A DNA stretch of 64,000 nt from Karstenula rhodostoma CBS 690.94 (lineage: Eukaryota > Ascomycota > Dothideomycetes > Pleosporales > Didymosphaeriaceae), in assembly GCA_010093485.1 (NCBI GenBank), contig MU001506.1, positions 868,001-932,000 of the forward strand. Reading direction: 5' to 3'. Below are positions 34,970-47,072 of the stretch, piece by piece; the first letter of the stretch is position 1, and each line of letters opens with the position of its first letter. The position numbers and the translations under genes were made by a program. Below the pieces are notes generated by a model. It was not told the origin of the DNA. It made no database searches and saw only the letters and a program-made list of their open reading frames with translations.

Positions 34970-37900
34970 TCAATCCAACTCGTCATTACTAGCCTCTCGA
35001 GCCGGCGCGCCTGCAATTCCCTCCCTCTCGCGTGCGTTGTCCAGCAGTCCTCGCAACTCCTCCACGTCGCCACTCATCACCGCCGCATCCACAGCAGCCC
35101 TGTCGTCCGCCATCTGCAGCATAATCTGCACCGTGTTTGTACCAGGCCTATCAAGAGCCTCCATCTGCTGGAGGAACTGCTCCCTACGTACGCGGGTTTC
35201 GAGTCGTCTCCTCTCACTCTCTGATGCCGCGTGCCCGTTGGCCAGGACAGTATTCCTCGGCTTTCCGAACAAACACTTCCAAAGATCGTCTTCGACGACG
35301 ACCTCGCCCTGGTTCCCTTCGCGCACTAACTTGCTCAGAGCTGCCATTTTGATCTCCTCGGAATTGGCAACATCCAGGTTGCGCTCGATTACTTGCTCGT
35401 TCACGGCGGGAGTCGCTGACCCAGAGCGAGACCCGGCATCGCGTCCCACGTGCTCCAAGCGACGCTTTACCGAGATGTCGTAGATTGCTTCTTCGACCGT
35501 GTTGCCGACAATGTACATAAACACCGTGGTGGCGCGCTTCTGCCCGATTCGATGTACTCGGGCAATGGCCTGCAACTCCAAAGCTGGGTTAATGAGTGGT
35601 TCGCATAAAAACACGTATGTCGCGTTGACCAGATTGAGGCCTGATGAATTGGACTTTGCGTCCAGCAGGAAACACTCCACTGCGGGATCATTCTTGAACT
35701 TTTCGATACCATTCGTATCGCGGATACCGCTGACCCCGATCTTGAACCTCTTCAGTGCCAATCGAAGAACCCGCAGAAAGTCGGCAAATTGCGAATAGAT
35801 GATAGTTTTGGCGCCTGGATCGTTGTTCCGGATCCAAAGCAAATGTTTCGCCATCATGTCAACCTTCGATCCATATGAGTCGTCAAGCTTGACCGTCTTG
35901 ATCTCGTTCATGGTAGAATCTCGGATACCAGAGTAGATGGACATGCCCCCGGAGGAGCTAGAACTAGGTGATGGGGTCGCTGCTGCAGAATGCTCTTCTT
36001 GCTGAGCCGTGGGGATATTGTTATTGTACGTGATCTCCTTCATGTCGGCACGAGTGAGTTGAGTCCTACACTCAGGACAATTGTGATTGACCTTCCACCA
36101 TGTGAACATACAATCTCGGCAGTACTGCGTATTGTTAGAAAGCCTCAAGCACGGTAAAGGAATGCACTTACCTTGTGACCACATGTGGTCAGTACGCCGA
36201 GATCGTAAGGTTCAAAACACACGTCACATCGTCTCTCACCCTGCGGTTCAGTGGCACTGACTCGTAGGTTGTGCAGATACGTCTGTCTAACCTTGAATCC
36301 CTGGATCTTGGTCTTCCGAATGGCTATTAGGCCGGTCTCTCGTGCATACGCTCGGACATCGAAGGTCTCGTCCATTTCGTCTTTATAGTCTTCCACGGTC
36401 TCGGAGATGTGTTGAATTTGACGATAGAATTCTAAGCGCAGATTCATCGTGAGTCGGAACTGCTCCTGTTCCTTTTCGAGGTCGGCGGTGAGTTCGTTCT
36501 CCGTCGTGAACATCTTTTGGATCTGTGAAAAGTAGTTTTGGGCAATGGCCAGTTCTGCTGCGGCCCGCTTGTCTCCTGTATCAGCTCGGTACTGAAGTGA
36601 AGTAATCAACTGGCGAGCAGAAGCTACGACGCCTTTGAGCGAACCGTGCTGGGGTTTCGACCGCAATTTCCCACGTTCTTGAGCAAGCTGGAGAAGAAGT
36701 TCAGGGGCATGTCCGCGTCTGATAGGGTCATCATCACGAGCCTGCCTGATTGCTTGCTCCATCTCGTGATTGACAAGCCTATCCTCTGTTCCGTGCACTG
36801 CTGTCATCATATCGGCAACGATCGTACGGAATGCCTGGATATAAATATAAAGCTCGTTCTGGACTTTGAGCGAGGTTTCGTATTCTTCACCGGTGGTCTC
36901 CTTGTCCTCATCATTGTCGACGAGGGGCATAGTCAGGATCTCGATGATCTTGTTCCGCCACTCCTTTAATTTCGCACTTTGCGAATTAATGATGTTGGTG
37001 ATGACATCCAGCTTCTCAAGCACACTGCTGCTCTCGATGCCGCCAAGGTCCTCAATCTCAGGCAGCTCCAAGTTTTGATGCTGAATCTTCAAGTCTTTCA
37101 TCTTTCGCATCTGTCTTTGAGTGCGAGCCTCGGTATCTTTCAGGAGCTCCTGGCGGATCACCTGAGCTTTATCGTACCATTCCTTCTCTAGCTTCTCCAG
37201 TTCATGGAAGTCATCTGAATCAGGCATTGTCAAGGTAATATTATCCTTCTTTGAATAATGCATATTGCCGATGAAGAAGTAGCACGCGTGCTCTAACTCG
37301 AGGAAGGACCGGAGTGACCTGCGAAGAGTGGTAATGCGAGAAAATTTGGCGCTTGTCTCCTCTTTGTCATCGCCACGATCAGATTCCTCGTGCTCAGACG
37401 CCTCGCCTGGTCCACTCAGCTGTAGTGCATCTGCTTCGGCCTGGACCTCTTCTCGGCCTGATTTAACATAATCCAAGGCAACCTGCAGCGCTTCCTGATA
37501 CAACGGAATGGCTTTGTCGTAGGGGTTTTCGAGATTCTTAGCGAAGGAATAGATATGACCGCATCGCATTTGGGACAGAATTAGCTCTTTGGCTTCTGAT
37601 TTGAGCTTTGTGTCATTCTGGTCGATCATCACTTGAAGTACTTCTTGAACTGTGCGAAGAGTCCGGCTCTTGGTGCCGAGAGCCTTCCTGTTCTTTTCAC
37701 CAACGTGGCTGTGAAGGCAAGTCTGTCGCAATCGTACCAGCCAATCACGCATCCGCTCGATAGTTTCAGGATGGTCGAGTCCTCGGTCGTCGCGGACAGG
37801 AACGCCATCAGAAGTGAGGAAGCACGCTTCATGCATCTGGCGGAACATGTCTTTGTAGTACTCTTCCTCGATCTCTATGAAAGGCACAGTAATGACAACG

Positions 37901-39774
37901 CGTCTCTGAGGAGGTATGTCAAGCTCGCTGCGAATCTGGTCTTTTGTATGCCGCAAGGCCATGCGGGAGATCAGATCTCGGAAGGAAGCCTTGTCTAAGC
38001 GTCCGAAAAGGTCCTTGGTGCTGGCGAATGGCTCACAGCGTAAAAAGACGAGCAAACCGACAAGATCCGCGATGTTGTTCCGAAGAGGAGTACCAGATAC
38101 AGCCCAAGCGTTGCAACGTGGTATAATACGAGCGACTGTGGCGGCTTGACTAACGCCGCTTTCCACCATCTGAGCTTCATCAAGACACACTCTCCACCAG
38201 GAAATGTCCACTAACGGGCTGTTTCGACGTTCGTGAACTTTCTTGCGTCGTAGTGAGCGATCAGGTGGAGGCGTGACGTGATGCAACTCTCTGGAGAGGA
38301 TGTTATAACTGGTCAATACGACGTCAAACTGAAGCAAATGCTCAACAGTAGTCTCGTCGAGTCCAGTCTTTGAAAAGCCCTGCCGGGCCAGACCCTGGTA
38401 GTGGAAGACCTTGAGATGAGGTGCGTGCCTGTTGATTTCCGTCCTCCATTGTTCGAGAATAGCAGGTGGTGTGATGATCAAAGTAGCACCAGAAGCCTTA
38501 ACCGTCTTGTCGAGGTACGGGTCGTATATATCCTTCTCGGCAATGTCTCGCTTGTTGAGACACATGAGCGATATCAGCTCAACGCTCTTGCCCAGACCCA
38601 TCTCCTCGGCCAGAATGCCTCCGTGTAGGCCAGTCGAATCCCACTCCCGGTCCAACTCATCGACCACCATGCCACGGACACCACTAACGTGGCATTTCTT
38701 TCCTGTACAATCCTGAGCAGGAGAGAACGACACCGGATATACGTTGCTTTCATATTTTGGCGACACTCCCTCTCGTTGCATCATCCAGTGTACCGATCGT
38801 TGTTGGTAGGGGTACAAAGTAGTTGAAGGCAAGCTGTTTGCGATGCGGGTGGGGATGCCGCTGTTCTGCGGCGGGACGTGGACAGCATCATAGAAGTCGG
38901 AGAGCGTCCACGGAGACTTATCTTTGGCGGAAGTATTCGGAAGATATGTGGATAGGATTTTGAGGTTTGCACGGTGCTGGAACCTTGCCCTCCAGGTGCC
39001 GACAAGCGAAGCGCCGAACGGCCAGCGAAGCTCAATCTCCAAGCGTGGTGCATGTTGGCCGGGCGAAGGAGCTAAGAGAATGCAACGGCAGAAGGGAATG
39101 TAATCGTTCCTTGAACTTGGAGAAGACTTCTCCCACTCCGCGCCAACCGATGCGGCGGTGTCGAGATGTGTCGCAAGCGATTCGAGAACTGCAGGGGCGG
39201 CGCCGGCGCAGAAGGCGATGGTCGTGGAGGTGGCGGAATCGAACGCTGAGAACGTTATCCGGCTCTCATGCTGCCGGGAAAATGATGTAAGTTGGAGCGG
39301 GATTGAGGTACGCGCATCGTTCGAAAGGGAGGGTGGAGTCTGACTTTCGCTAGGGGTCTGTTCAAATGAGTCAGATATGATTCTCGCGTTCTAAAAATTG
39401 CAGGATGCATCAGCGTGTACAGGAAGTCTTGGGCAGCCGCTGGCACAAGTCCTCGAGCAGCCCGCGCATGTACAGGGCAGCGTGGGGTAACGGAGTTATG
39501 GGTAGTCACTGACCAGATCTAATGTGACTGTTGCAAGCACGGCACTCTTGCTCGGGTCGAAAGACTCCTGCACGTTTGTATGGTGGCCGTTGGGCAGCTT
39601 GCGCCGCTTCTTCGCTCGTCCTTCGCTTTCGGAACGATGAGGCGGCGCGCCCACCACTTGTCGGAACACGCTTTGGATTGCGCCGAATGCGTCAGGTCCG
39701 GAATATGGCGTGTTCTTGTCTTGGTGAGTAATAGTACAGTCGCTGAGACTGACTGCAGCAAAGACGCGCGCCAT
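34970..39774 (-). CDS. SNF2 helicase with RING finger (IRC20/SHPRH type)
   Basis: Exons 39774-39514, 39390-36172 and 36124-34970 give 1544 aa. Introns are 123 nt (GTCAGT..TTTAG) and 47 nt (GTAAGT..CGCAG, branch TTCTAAC). The latter splits the RING and joins TTCGHK to YCRDCMF. Domain order: SNF2 N-lobe with Walker A EEMGLGKSVELI (about residue 350), DEAQ box in VCLDEAQMV and SGTPLRNN. A long charged helical insertion of several hundred residues follows, then a C3HC4 RING (CDVCFEP ... CPEC, about 1143-1185), then the helicase C-lobe with TIIYSQFADFLRVL and QAIARVHRIGQKR. This insertion plus a RING between the lobes is the IRC20/SHPRH layout. These nuclear proteins act in DNA damage tolerance and genome maintenance as ATPases and E3 ubiquitin ligases. 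The upstream ATG at 39774 begins MARVFAAVSLSDC. Confidence 0.88.
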
Positions 39775-40328
39775 GGACGGCGAAGGGGAATGCGTCAAGA
39801 ACCGTCGAGGCGTTGAGTGCAAGTGAGTAGCAGGCTTCCGAGAGGGAGGCGGCGAGCGCGATCATCATCATGCCAAGACGCTAACGTCTAGCGACCGCGG
39901 CGTGGGGCCGCTCCACGCGGGAGCCTTGCGCACGGTGCCTGTGAGTGTGAGTGTGAGTGTGAGAGTGAATAGCAAAAAGAACGACAGTCCCAGTTCTGGG
40001 CACATACCTGTATTAGACACAAGACCTTGATCATTCGTAAAAGCTGTGATGTTCCCACACATAATGGTTTATTACAAGCACATTCGCCTAAGCCTTCCGC
40101 CGTCCCTGACCCCTGGACGTCACTGCCAGGAGGACCCATGGTATGAGTCACCACGGCATGTCAGATTGCCAAGTTGCAAAGATGAGCCTTACAAGTACCG
40201 ATGCCACTGCTTCCTCCAGATCACTGCATGGTATGGTGAGAAACACATTGGAATGGGTTCAACAACGAATCTGATTCCAGCACCCCCCAAGGTCATTTTC
40301 GTCCTGCATCGTCTACGCCTTCCGTTGC
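39775..40328. other. Intergenic spacer with GTGAGT-type microsatellite
   Basis: About 550 nt between two minus-strand genes. It contains a short GTGAGTGTGA-type repeat at 39941-39968. Nothing else is recognised. Confidence 0.6.
39941..39968. repeat. Hexanucleotide microsatellite
   Basis: GTGAGT/GTGTGA units repeat over 28 nt, in the promoter region of the SNF2-RING gene. Confidence 0.75.
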
Positions 40329-43300
40329 TTAATTCACATTCTTCTGCACCCAGTCCCAAACCTTGCCAACGTACTCCTCATCCAACGGCCTCACGTTCCG
40401 TATCGCCTCGACGCTCTTTTCCGTCTCCTCGATCGAAAAGCCCGCGCCCCTCCCTTCAACTTCCTGCTTCTTTTTTCCGTCTCCATACGCCTCATCCCAA
40501 AGTCCCAACAGCTTCATCGCAGAATGCCCATCCTCCTTGCACGCTCTCAGCCTCCTCACCCACTCCTCCGGCGGGACGGCCTTGAACACCTCTTTCTTCC
40601 CCATCCACTTGAGCATAGTAGCCCACGTCGGCTCTCGGTGCGGATTAAGGATGTGGTAAACTTGGAGGTCTTCCCCATTTCTGGCAGGTCTCGTCGCGGC
40701 TTGGAGAAAGGCTTGGGCCGCAATGTCGACGGGCAGCCAATCGAGCGGCTCGTCGCCGAGCTGAGGTAGACAGCTAATAAGACGCACAGTGCTGAGCATC
40801 ATCGGCCACGCTTCTTTCGTATTCCAGATTCCGGTCTGGGAGTCGCCGGACAATTGTCCCACTCTCATTACGGACATACGACCCTTCAAGCTTGTCTGAC
40901 GGTGTGCGGAGAGGCAAATGTGCTCGGCGACCCATTTCGATCGCGAGTAGCCGAGTGGGCTTGCAGATGACGGTTCATCCGATAGCCGTTCTGCAAGGCG
41001 TCCCAAATCGTCGCGTGCACCGTTCATGGTGGCAGCAGTAGACGAACAGTATGCGAAACGTGGTGGCTCGGCGCGTCCAGCTGCGAGTGCGAGGTCTATC
41101 AAATGTCTCACACCCGCCAGATTGTCTTTTGCGAAGCTGCGCAGTCTAAGTCGGAAGTTGACGGTCCACGCGATGTGGAGAATGGAGGTCGCTTCCGCGG
41201 CAAGGTAATTGTAGATTTCGTCGGATAGGCCAAGTTGTGGCTCGCCTAGTGCTGATTGCACAATCTTGATCTTGTCGTTGGACCCGAACTGCGGGGAAAG
41301 ATCGGGTAGGCCTCTTTGCGAGAGGGCTTTGCTGACGCGCTCTTGGGATGCTGTCAAGTCTGCGCCACGGACGAGACAATGGATTGCAGATACAGTGTCC
41401 GAGGAGCGGAGGAGATCGAGGATGTGTGCGCCGAGGGCACCGGTGGCGCCAGTGAGGATTACGACTTCGCCAGAGGTTCTCTTGCCCTCTGTTCCATTTC
41501 GCTGTGCCTGCGAACCTGGCTGATGGTTGCTGAAATCGCCGTACTCTTTGACAAGATCAAGCATCGCCTGACCTTCGTCTCCAGTATCGGCATCAGTCTC
41601 CCCGTGGCGTTTACGCAGGATATAGCTGCTCAACTCGCGGATGGTGCCACAGTCTTCCACGACGCTGAGTGGAAGTTTTTGGTTATAGTTCGGGGTAAGT
41701 TGGCGTAACTGACTTCGCAACCGCATACAGGCGATTGAGTCGACTCCATACGAGAAGAGATCGGCATCTTCTTGAGGTGGCTCTGGACTCTGTATCATGG
41801 ATTGAACGAGTTTTGCAAGGTACTGCGGCAAGTCCTTGTCATTGACATTCTCGGACTTTTGGCCGTCGTCCGCTTGGTAGGCAGCTTCAATCAACTCCTT
41901 GAATCTTGTTTCAGCTACCTTTCTGATTGTCGTGCCTTTGCTGCTCTTTTCTAATGGTTTCTCCTGGTGTTCGACAGGAACAAGCATATGCCGTGATATC
42001 CGCGCATGGTCTTGGCTTTCTTGATTCAGCTTGTCGACTTGCGGCCAAATTGCATTCGAGAGTTCCTGGTCTGATAGTTTACTCCACTTTTGAGAGCGAA
42101 GCAAAAGTGCTCCTGGATAGGGATGATCATCTCCAAATATCAGAACATCGTCTAGCTCTTCAGCCGTGGCGATCGCAGCTTCGACAGGAGCTGGGTCGAA
42201 TTTCTTGCCGGTTATCAAGGTCAATTGCGAATCGGCTCGCGAGTGATAGAACCATGCGTTCTCGATCTTCGGATGCCGCTCGAATAGATCTGCTGTTGCG
42301 AAAGAACCATCTTCCCGATTAGTCTTGGCCTGCAACTCGTTAGGGATAGGCAGCTTGCAAAATATGGAGTCTCTACCATATGCGGCCATCCAGGCATGAC
42401 GATCAATTCCGCCAGCCCATCGTCGCGGTCTTCAAAGTTCACAAGCTCAGCAGGATTGTAATTTCTCAAATACTGCCATTCCTTGTCTTCCGCAAAACTT
42501 CTGTGGGAAGACAACAAGAATCCGCACTCTGCGCTGCCAAACCTTGAGATGAGATTGATATGACTGCGGACAAGACGGTCTCCCACCTCGACCGGCAACG
42601 CAGCTCCACCAACACCCACAATTTCCATGCTCTTCAAGGTCTCCAAACCGTTATCATCGGCCTCCATCATTTGCAGCACATACGGTACCGACGAAAAATA
42701 CTTTATTGCCGGCTGCTGTTCAGTGGATGCAGCCACTTCCAAGCACTTGCAAATGTTGCGAGCAGATATGGGCACATCTTTCCCAGGGAACAACCAGATT
42801 GGAGAGTCGCTCGTCCATGAACGGAAGGTATCGGCAATGCCTCCGTGATAGAGAGGCGTCGTCGTGAAAGTAGCGATGGGGCTGGGACCAGGCAGATGCG
42901 GTAGAACCCCGATTGCTCCATGGTGACTTTGTGGTATGGGCTTGGGCAGGCCAGATGAAGTGCCTGAAGTGTGGTGGAGATAAGCCACAGAGGATTCATC
43001 GACATCGGAAGCTGGCGCAAAGACTGGCCGTGGCGTCCGAATGACCTGGAAGATATCTTCGTCTGCACTCAGTGGTGATTGACAGATTGAGAATTTTGTT
43101 ATATTTTCATTCTGCTGTAGTTTCTCTGCCTCTGCTGCACGCTGAGAATGAGCCGCATCGTGGAAGAATAGTGAGACGTTGCATGCTTTACAAAGGTGTG
43201 TAATGGCACCTGGTTGACATTGCGGCGCAAGTAAAAGGACAGAATGCCCTAGGTACATCAGACCAAGCCATGTAAAAAGAAACTCTGGCGAGCTATGAGC

Positions 43301-43576
43301 CATGAGAGCTACTGTCTGCGGGCTTGCTGGAGCCGAATCGAATGACTTTGAGAGTCTGTGTGCAAAGACTTGGGTTCCCGTAAGCACGTCGTCAAATGTG
43401 AGTAGCTCGTATTTCCATGCATCTTGGTTTTGAGGTAACGGAAAGCCGACTGCTGGGTTGGAGCCGCAGCTTCTTGACTGATGGGCCAAAAACTGGCTTA
43501 TGGTACGGTACGGCTTTGACTCTGCGTTCAGGGCTAAGGCCTGACCGAGCGTGCAGACGAAGTAGTTAGCTTCCAT
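40329..43576 (-). CDS. NRPS-like enzyme, adenylation-thiolation-reductase (A-T-R)
   Basis: Exons 43576-42377 and 42329-40329 encode 1066 aa. The 47-nt intron (42330-42376) begins GTAGAG, has a CCCTAAC branch site and ends TTGCAG; it joins PGWPHM to AKTNREDGSF. Without it the gene looks frameshifted. Domains: adenylation (about 1-530) with the ATP loop YLHHTSGTSSGLPKP near residue 205, FGSAECGFL and SFATADLFERHP. A thiolation domain follows with the phosphopantetheine site YGVDSIACMRL (Ser about 598). The thioester reductase has the NAD(P) motif TGATGALGAHILDLL (about 694) and YSRSKWVAE (about 861). The enzyme should activate a carboxylic acid, hold it as a thioester and release it reductively as aldehyde or alcohol. 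The substrate is unknown. No condensation domain is present. Length is typical of this fungal class. Confidence 0.9.
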
Positions 43577-45306
43577 TGTGAATCCGGGCAATGGTGGTGG
43601 TCATGAGTAGCAGCGGCATGCAAGCGAAATCTGGAGGTGGTAGGCGTACGTCGGCGTGGAGGTTGAATTAAACTCTTGAAGAACAATTGTCGTGACATCA
43701 TCGCCTAGGATGTGGAGCGCGAGAGGGCGCAGAAAGGATGCTCTTCCGCGCCATTTCTGAGATGGAAGCGTATGACGCCTAAACGCTAGATGCGGTGCGA
43801 GTGTACAGTGTATGATGAGTGAGATTGCTGTAGGTCTCTCGCCACTTCTATTGGTTGCTTACTTTACATGCCTTCAGCGTGCATGCGCCACAACACGACG
43901 TCACAAACCGTGCGCGATGGGATGTTCAAAGCGTGCCGGCGCATTGTAAGGTCCACCGATGCGATCCAACGCTTGTTGGTGGTTGGGGTGGCGATTCAGC
44001 GGCATTTGAAATGCTGAGCGTTGTGCAGAGCGTGGAAGCTAAGAAATATTGATTCAGTGCCCAGCTAGTCCCAACGCGGCAACCAGCTCTGCGCGATGGT
44101 GGACGGCATCTCCCTCCCGGTTGTTGCAGTGTCCCGTCCCGAATGCATGTATCGTGATACCTGCAGTGCCCAGCGATGGAACTGGCATTCTTAGACGGAA
44201 TTACAAGGTGCAATGAAAGGCAGCCTGGGGCAATGGATGGCAATCAATCGCGCACAGTTCAGACATTAGTGCGACGGCGTCTTGCATGCACACGCCCCCC
44301 GCACGAATGCAAGTGAGCTGCAAGGTGGTCCTCGGCCCGTTGGCGTCTGGGCGGCGGGCCTCCAAGAGATCCCAGCTCCGGATAGCCTCTGGGGTTTCCA
44401 TGGCAAAGCTCGTCAACAACCTCTCAGCGTCTCAATCCAGGCGCCGGGCAGAGAAGTGTTTCGCGCATCGTGAGAGGAGGCTCGAGGTGAGGCCCGGCGC
44501 ACAAGGGCATCGGCGTGCGCGTCGTACAGTACGCCGCCCTGTGGCCTGGTCGCGTCCGAGGGCCGCTGCTGGAATGCGCGTCGCCAACCACGGGAGCCTC
44601 GGGGAGCCTACGCGTCAAAGCGCTCCGCCGGCAGGCATTGAGTGTGGCTCGAGAGGGGCTAGAGAGGCATTCCTTGACAGCGCCGTCGATGCGGAGGCTG
44701 GCTGGCACTGGACGCCAATCCGCTGCGTGACCGACTGGTTTGAGAGACGCCCTGAAACACGCCCACGCTCTCACGGCATGTCGCCTGTCGCCTGTCGCAG
44801 CAGCAGCCGGCGGCAGACGACGAAGACAGCAGCCTCTCGCGGCGACGACGGAGTGAAATTATCGCAATCTCGCGCTCGCAGAGGAGCGGGAGGCCGGTGT
44901 GATGGCTCGCTGAGATAGCAGGCGCAGGCCGGAGAGCAGTCTGTGTGGCGGTTGATAGCAGCTGCGTCCGAGCCAACGCTAACCCGCTTGGGACCTTCGT
45001 GATTGCTTCGAACCGGGCAGCGGCGCACCTTCCGGGACCGTCTCAGACAACATTTAAACCCAAGCGCCGCCTGCCCGCCCTTTTGCTACTTCGACCGTCC
45101 GCCCCAAAGCATCACCACCTGCTGTAAGTCTGCTCCTGTCCCGTGTCCCGTGTCCCGTATCCCGCCCTTTGCTGTACCAGCTGTTCGCTCAATTGCCTAC
45201 ACTGCATACACTGCACTGCACCCTCACTCGCCTTCTGCGTCGACCTCGCCCTTGCTAACGCGACTGCCCGCGCAGACATTGATACTTCATTCAAGCACCT
45301 GTCACG
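43577..45306. other. Long divergent intergenic region
   Basis: About 1.7 kb between divergent genes. It is GC-rich from about 44280 on, which yields long chance ORFs on both strands (for example 44286-44918), none with a domain. No repeat or RNA gene is recognised. Confidence 0.45.
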
Positions 45307-46002
45307 ATGCTGTACACCACTCTTCTCATCGCCTCGGCCGCCTTCTCTGGCTTTGCCGCCGCCCAGAACTCCACCATTGACAACCTGCCCCCGAGCGTCG
45401 GGCCATGCTGCAGTGTGGACGCCAACAAGGTCGCCAAGAACACAAAGTCGACTTGGTGCACCGCTTCTGAGAACACTTGCCCGGAGATCTGCGGTGGACA
45501 GGGTCAGATCGCGAGCGGTGGCAACACGTGTGATGAGGTATGGGTCCACTAGCTTTGTCTCTTTGCACTCTTCTAATCTTCGTAGACCACCCTTCAGTAC
45601 ACCTGCAAGTGCCGCAACGGTACCGAGCCCGACATGGCCGAGTATATGCAATCCGTTCCTGGCCTCATGTGCCGTTACTGGTTCGACGGATGCACCAATG
45701 CCACCATCGGCAACGACGGAGAGGGCAACTCGGCGCAGCAGTTCGCATGCGACACGGTCCGAAACGAGCAGTGTGGCAACAAGACCACCCGAGACGCCTC
45801 GACTACCAGCGCCACCACCTCCCGCAGCAGCCGTCCGACCTCCACTGATAGCTCCGAGTCCGGCTCTGAGTCCAGCTCACAGACGTCCTCGGCCGCCAGC
45901 GAATCTTCCAGCACTCCCGGTGCCGCTGTCCGCCTTGCTCAGGAGTTCGGCGCTCCTGTTCTCGCGGGTGGTATGATCGCCCTGTTCGGCATTGCTTTGT
46001 AG
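45307..46002 (+). CDS. GPI-anchored Cys-rich cell-wall protein (DUF7707-like)
   Basis: Exons 45307-45537 and 45586-46002 encode 215 aa. The 48-nt intron (GTATGG..CGTAG, branch TTCTAATC) joins CDE to TTLQYTCKC. The protein begins with a clear signal peptide (MLYTTLLIASAAFSGFAAAQ). A Cys-rich domain follows, with PCCSVDANKV, WCTASENTCPEICGG, the YTCKCRNGTEPDMAEYMQS stretch and LMCRYWFDGC. This is the pattern of a fungal secreted-domain family often fused to a GPI signal. A Ser/Thr-rich linker (about 155-190), likely O-glycosylated, leads to a C-terminal hydrophobic segment (LAGGMIALFGIAL) that fits a GPI attachment signal. It is probably placed at the plasma membrane or in the cell wall. The molecular role is unknown. 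Confidence 0.82.
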
Positions 46003-47072
46003 TGAAAGCATATCATCGGGCCGGTTCCATGGGGAGGGGTGGTAATGAGAATGAGGCGCAGAGGTTATGCATCGGCAGCGCATCGGCATGGCTATCTTCT
46101 CCAGCATTAAAAGCGCATTGGAGTTAGCGTTTGTATGTTCACGATGGCTTGAGGAGGAGTTTAATACGAGTTCATGACCATGCGATATATCCCACAATCA
46201 AACGATTATCAGTTTTCCAGCTGTCTGCTTCCGAGTCCTATGTGAGCCCTGACTGCATTGTTGCTCGTCTACGCATATTCACGCGGCGTGTCATACTCGT
46301 TGCACACTCGGCTTTTGAAGGGCGCATCCCGTGCTACACATGAGATGGGTTGGTCTCGTTCCGTGTCTGTGTGCTCCCGGATCGCTGCCGCTAACGTCTC
46401 AGCAGCGGACCCTGCATCGTGTAGGGCCGCTCTGGAGTAATAAAGCCAGAAGGGCGCATGGTAGTGGTTGGCATGCGTGCAGACGTTGGAATAAACTTGA
46501 GGACTGGATCCGGGGGCGTAACCTCTGCTGCGGGCCTTGTTTATTTGCCTTGGCCCCAAACACGTCGGCAGCATCGGCGTCGCGAACGCGTTATTGGCCA
46601 ATACCGCGGTTGCAGGCGCTGATCACCTGGCTGGGATGAAGCGAATCAAGGTGCATTATCGATAGCCGAACGCCTGCAGAATCCTTGTCCATGATCACAT
46701 TCCTCAAAGTCCAACATTTTGTTCAACCGTGGTCCAACTGTGCCAGTCTCTGTGCCAATCTCTCTGCTAAGACCGCCTGCACTCGCTCCTGCTGTTCTCG
46801 ACTTCCAAATACAGACCGCAACTTCCCCAATTGAGCAACTTCGGCATCGCCGCATCACAGGAAGCCTCGGTCGCTGCTCCTTCTCAAGTCAGTGCGGTCG
46901 CGACCTCGGCCTCTGCGCTCTTGTCTGACAATAGTACAACGTGACAGTACTTAAAGTGGCTTTGTACGGCTTCTGTCGGGCGCCGTTACATCGAGCACCC
47001 CGCCCGAGCTACTCCTTCGCCTTCGCCCGACCCACTCCTCCCGCTTTCACGACCCATCCGTATCGAAGAACC
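46003..47072. other. Intergenic region upstream of glycerol-3-phosphate dehydrogenase
   Basis: About 1.07 kb. It contains the palindrome at 46592-46603. The remainder has no recognisable feature. Confidence 0.45.
46592..46603. promoter_or_regulatory. Palindromic double CCAAT site
   Basis: TATTGGCCAATA is a perfect 12-bp palindrome containing CCAAT on both strands, about 470 bp upstream of the glycerol-3-phosphate dehydrogenase start. CCAAT boxes are bound by the fungal HAP/CBC complex. Function here is inferred only. Confidence 0.3.

Noticed and set aside
42320..42400. Apparent frameshift between the two ORFs of the NRPS-like gene
   Set aside because: A 47-nt intron with GTAGAG donor, CTAAC branch and TTGCAG acceptor bridges the frames and restores family sequence, so no lesion is needed.
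28854..43576. Secondary-metabolite cluster formed by the MFS exporter and the NRPS-like gene
   Set aside because: Methionine aminopeptidase and an SNF2-RING gene lie between them, and no other biosynthetic gene is present.
44286..44918. 210-aa ORF on the plus strand
   Set aside because: GC-rich DNA with open frames on both strands, Arg-rich composition, no domain, and no start or splice support.
46941..47072. In-frame N-terminal extension of glycerol-3-phosphate dehydrogenase as a possible targeting peptide
   Set aside because: The extension has no ATG (it opens with GTG), so translation more likely starts at 47073.
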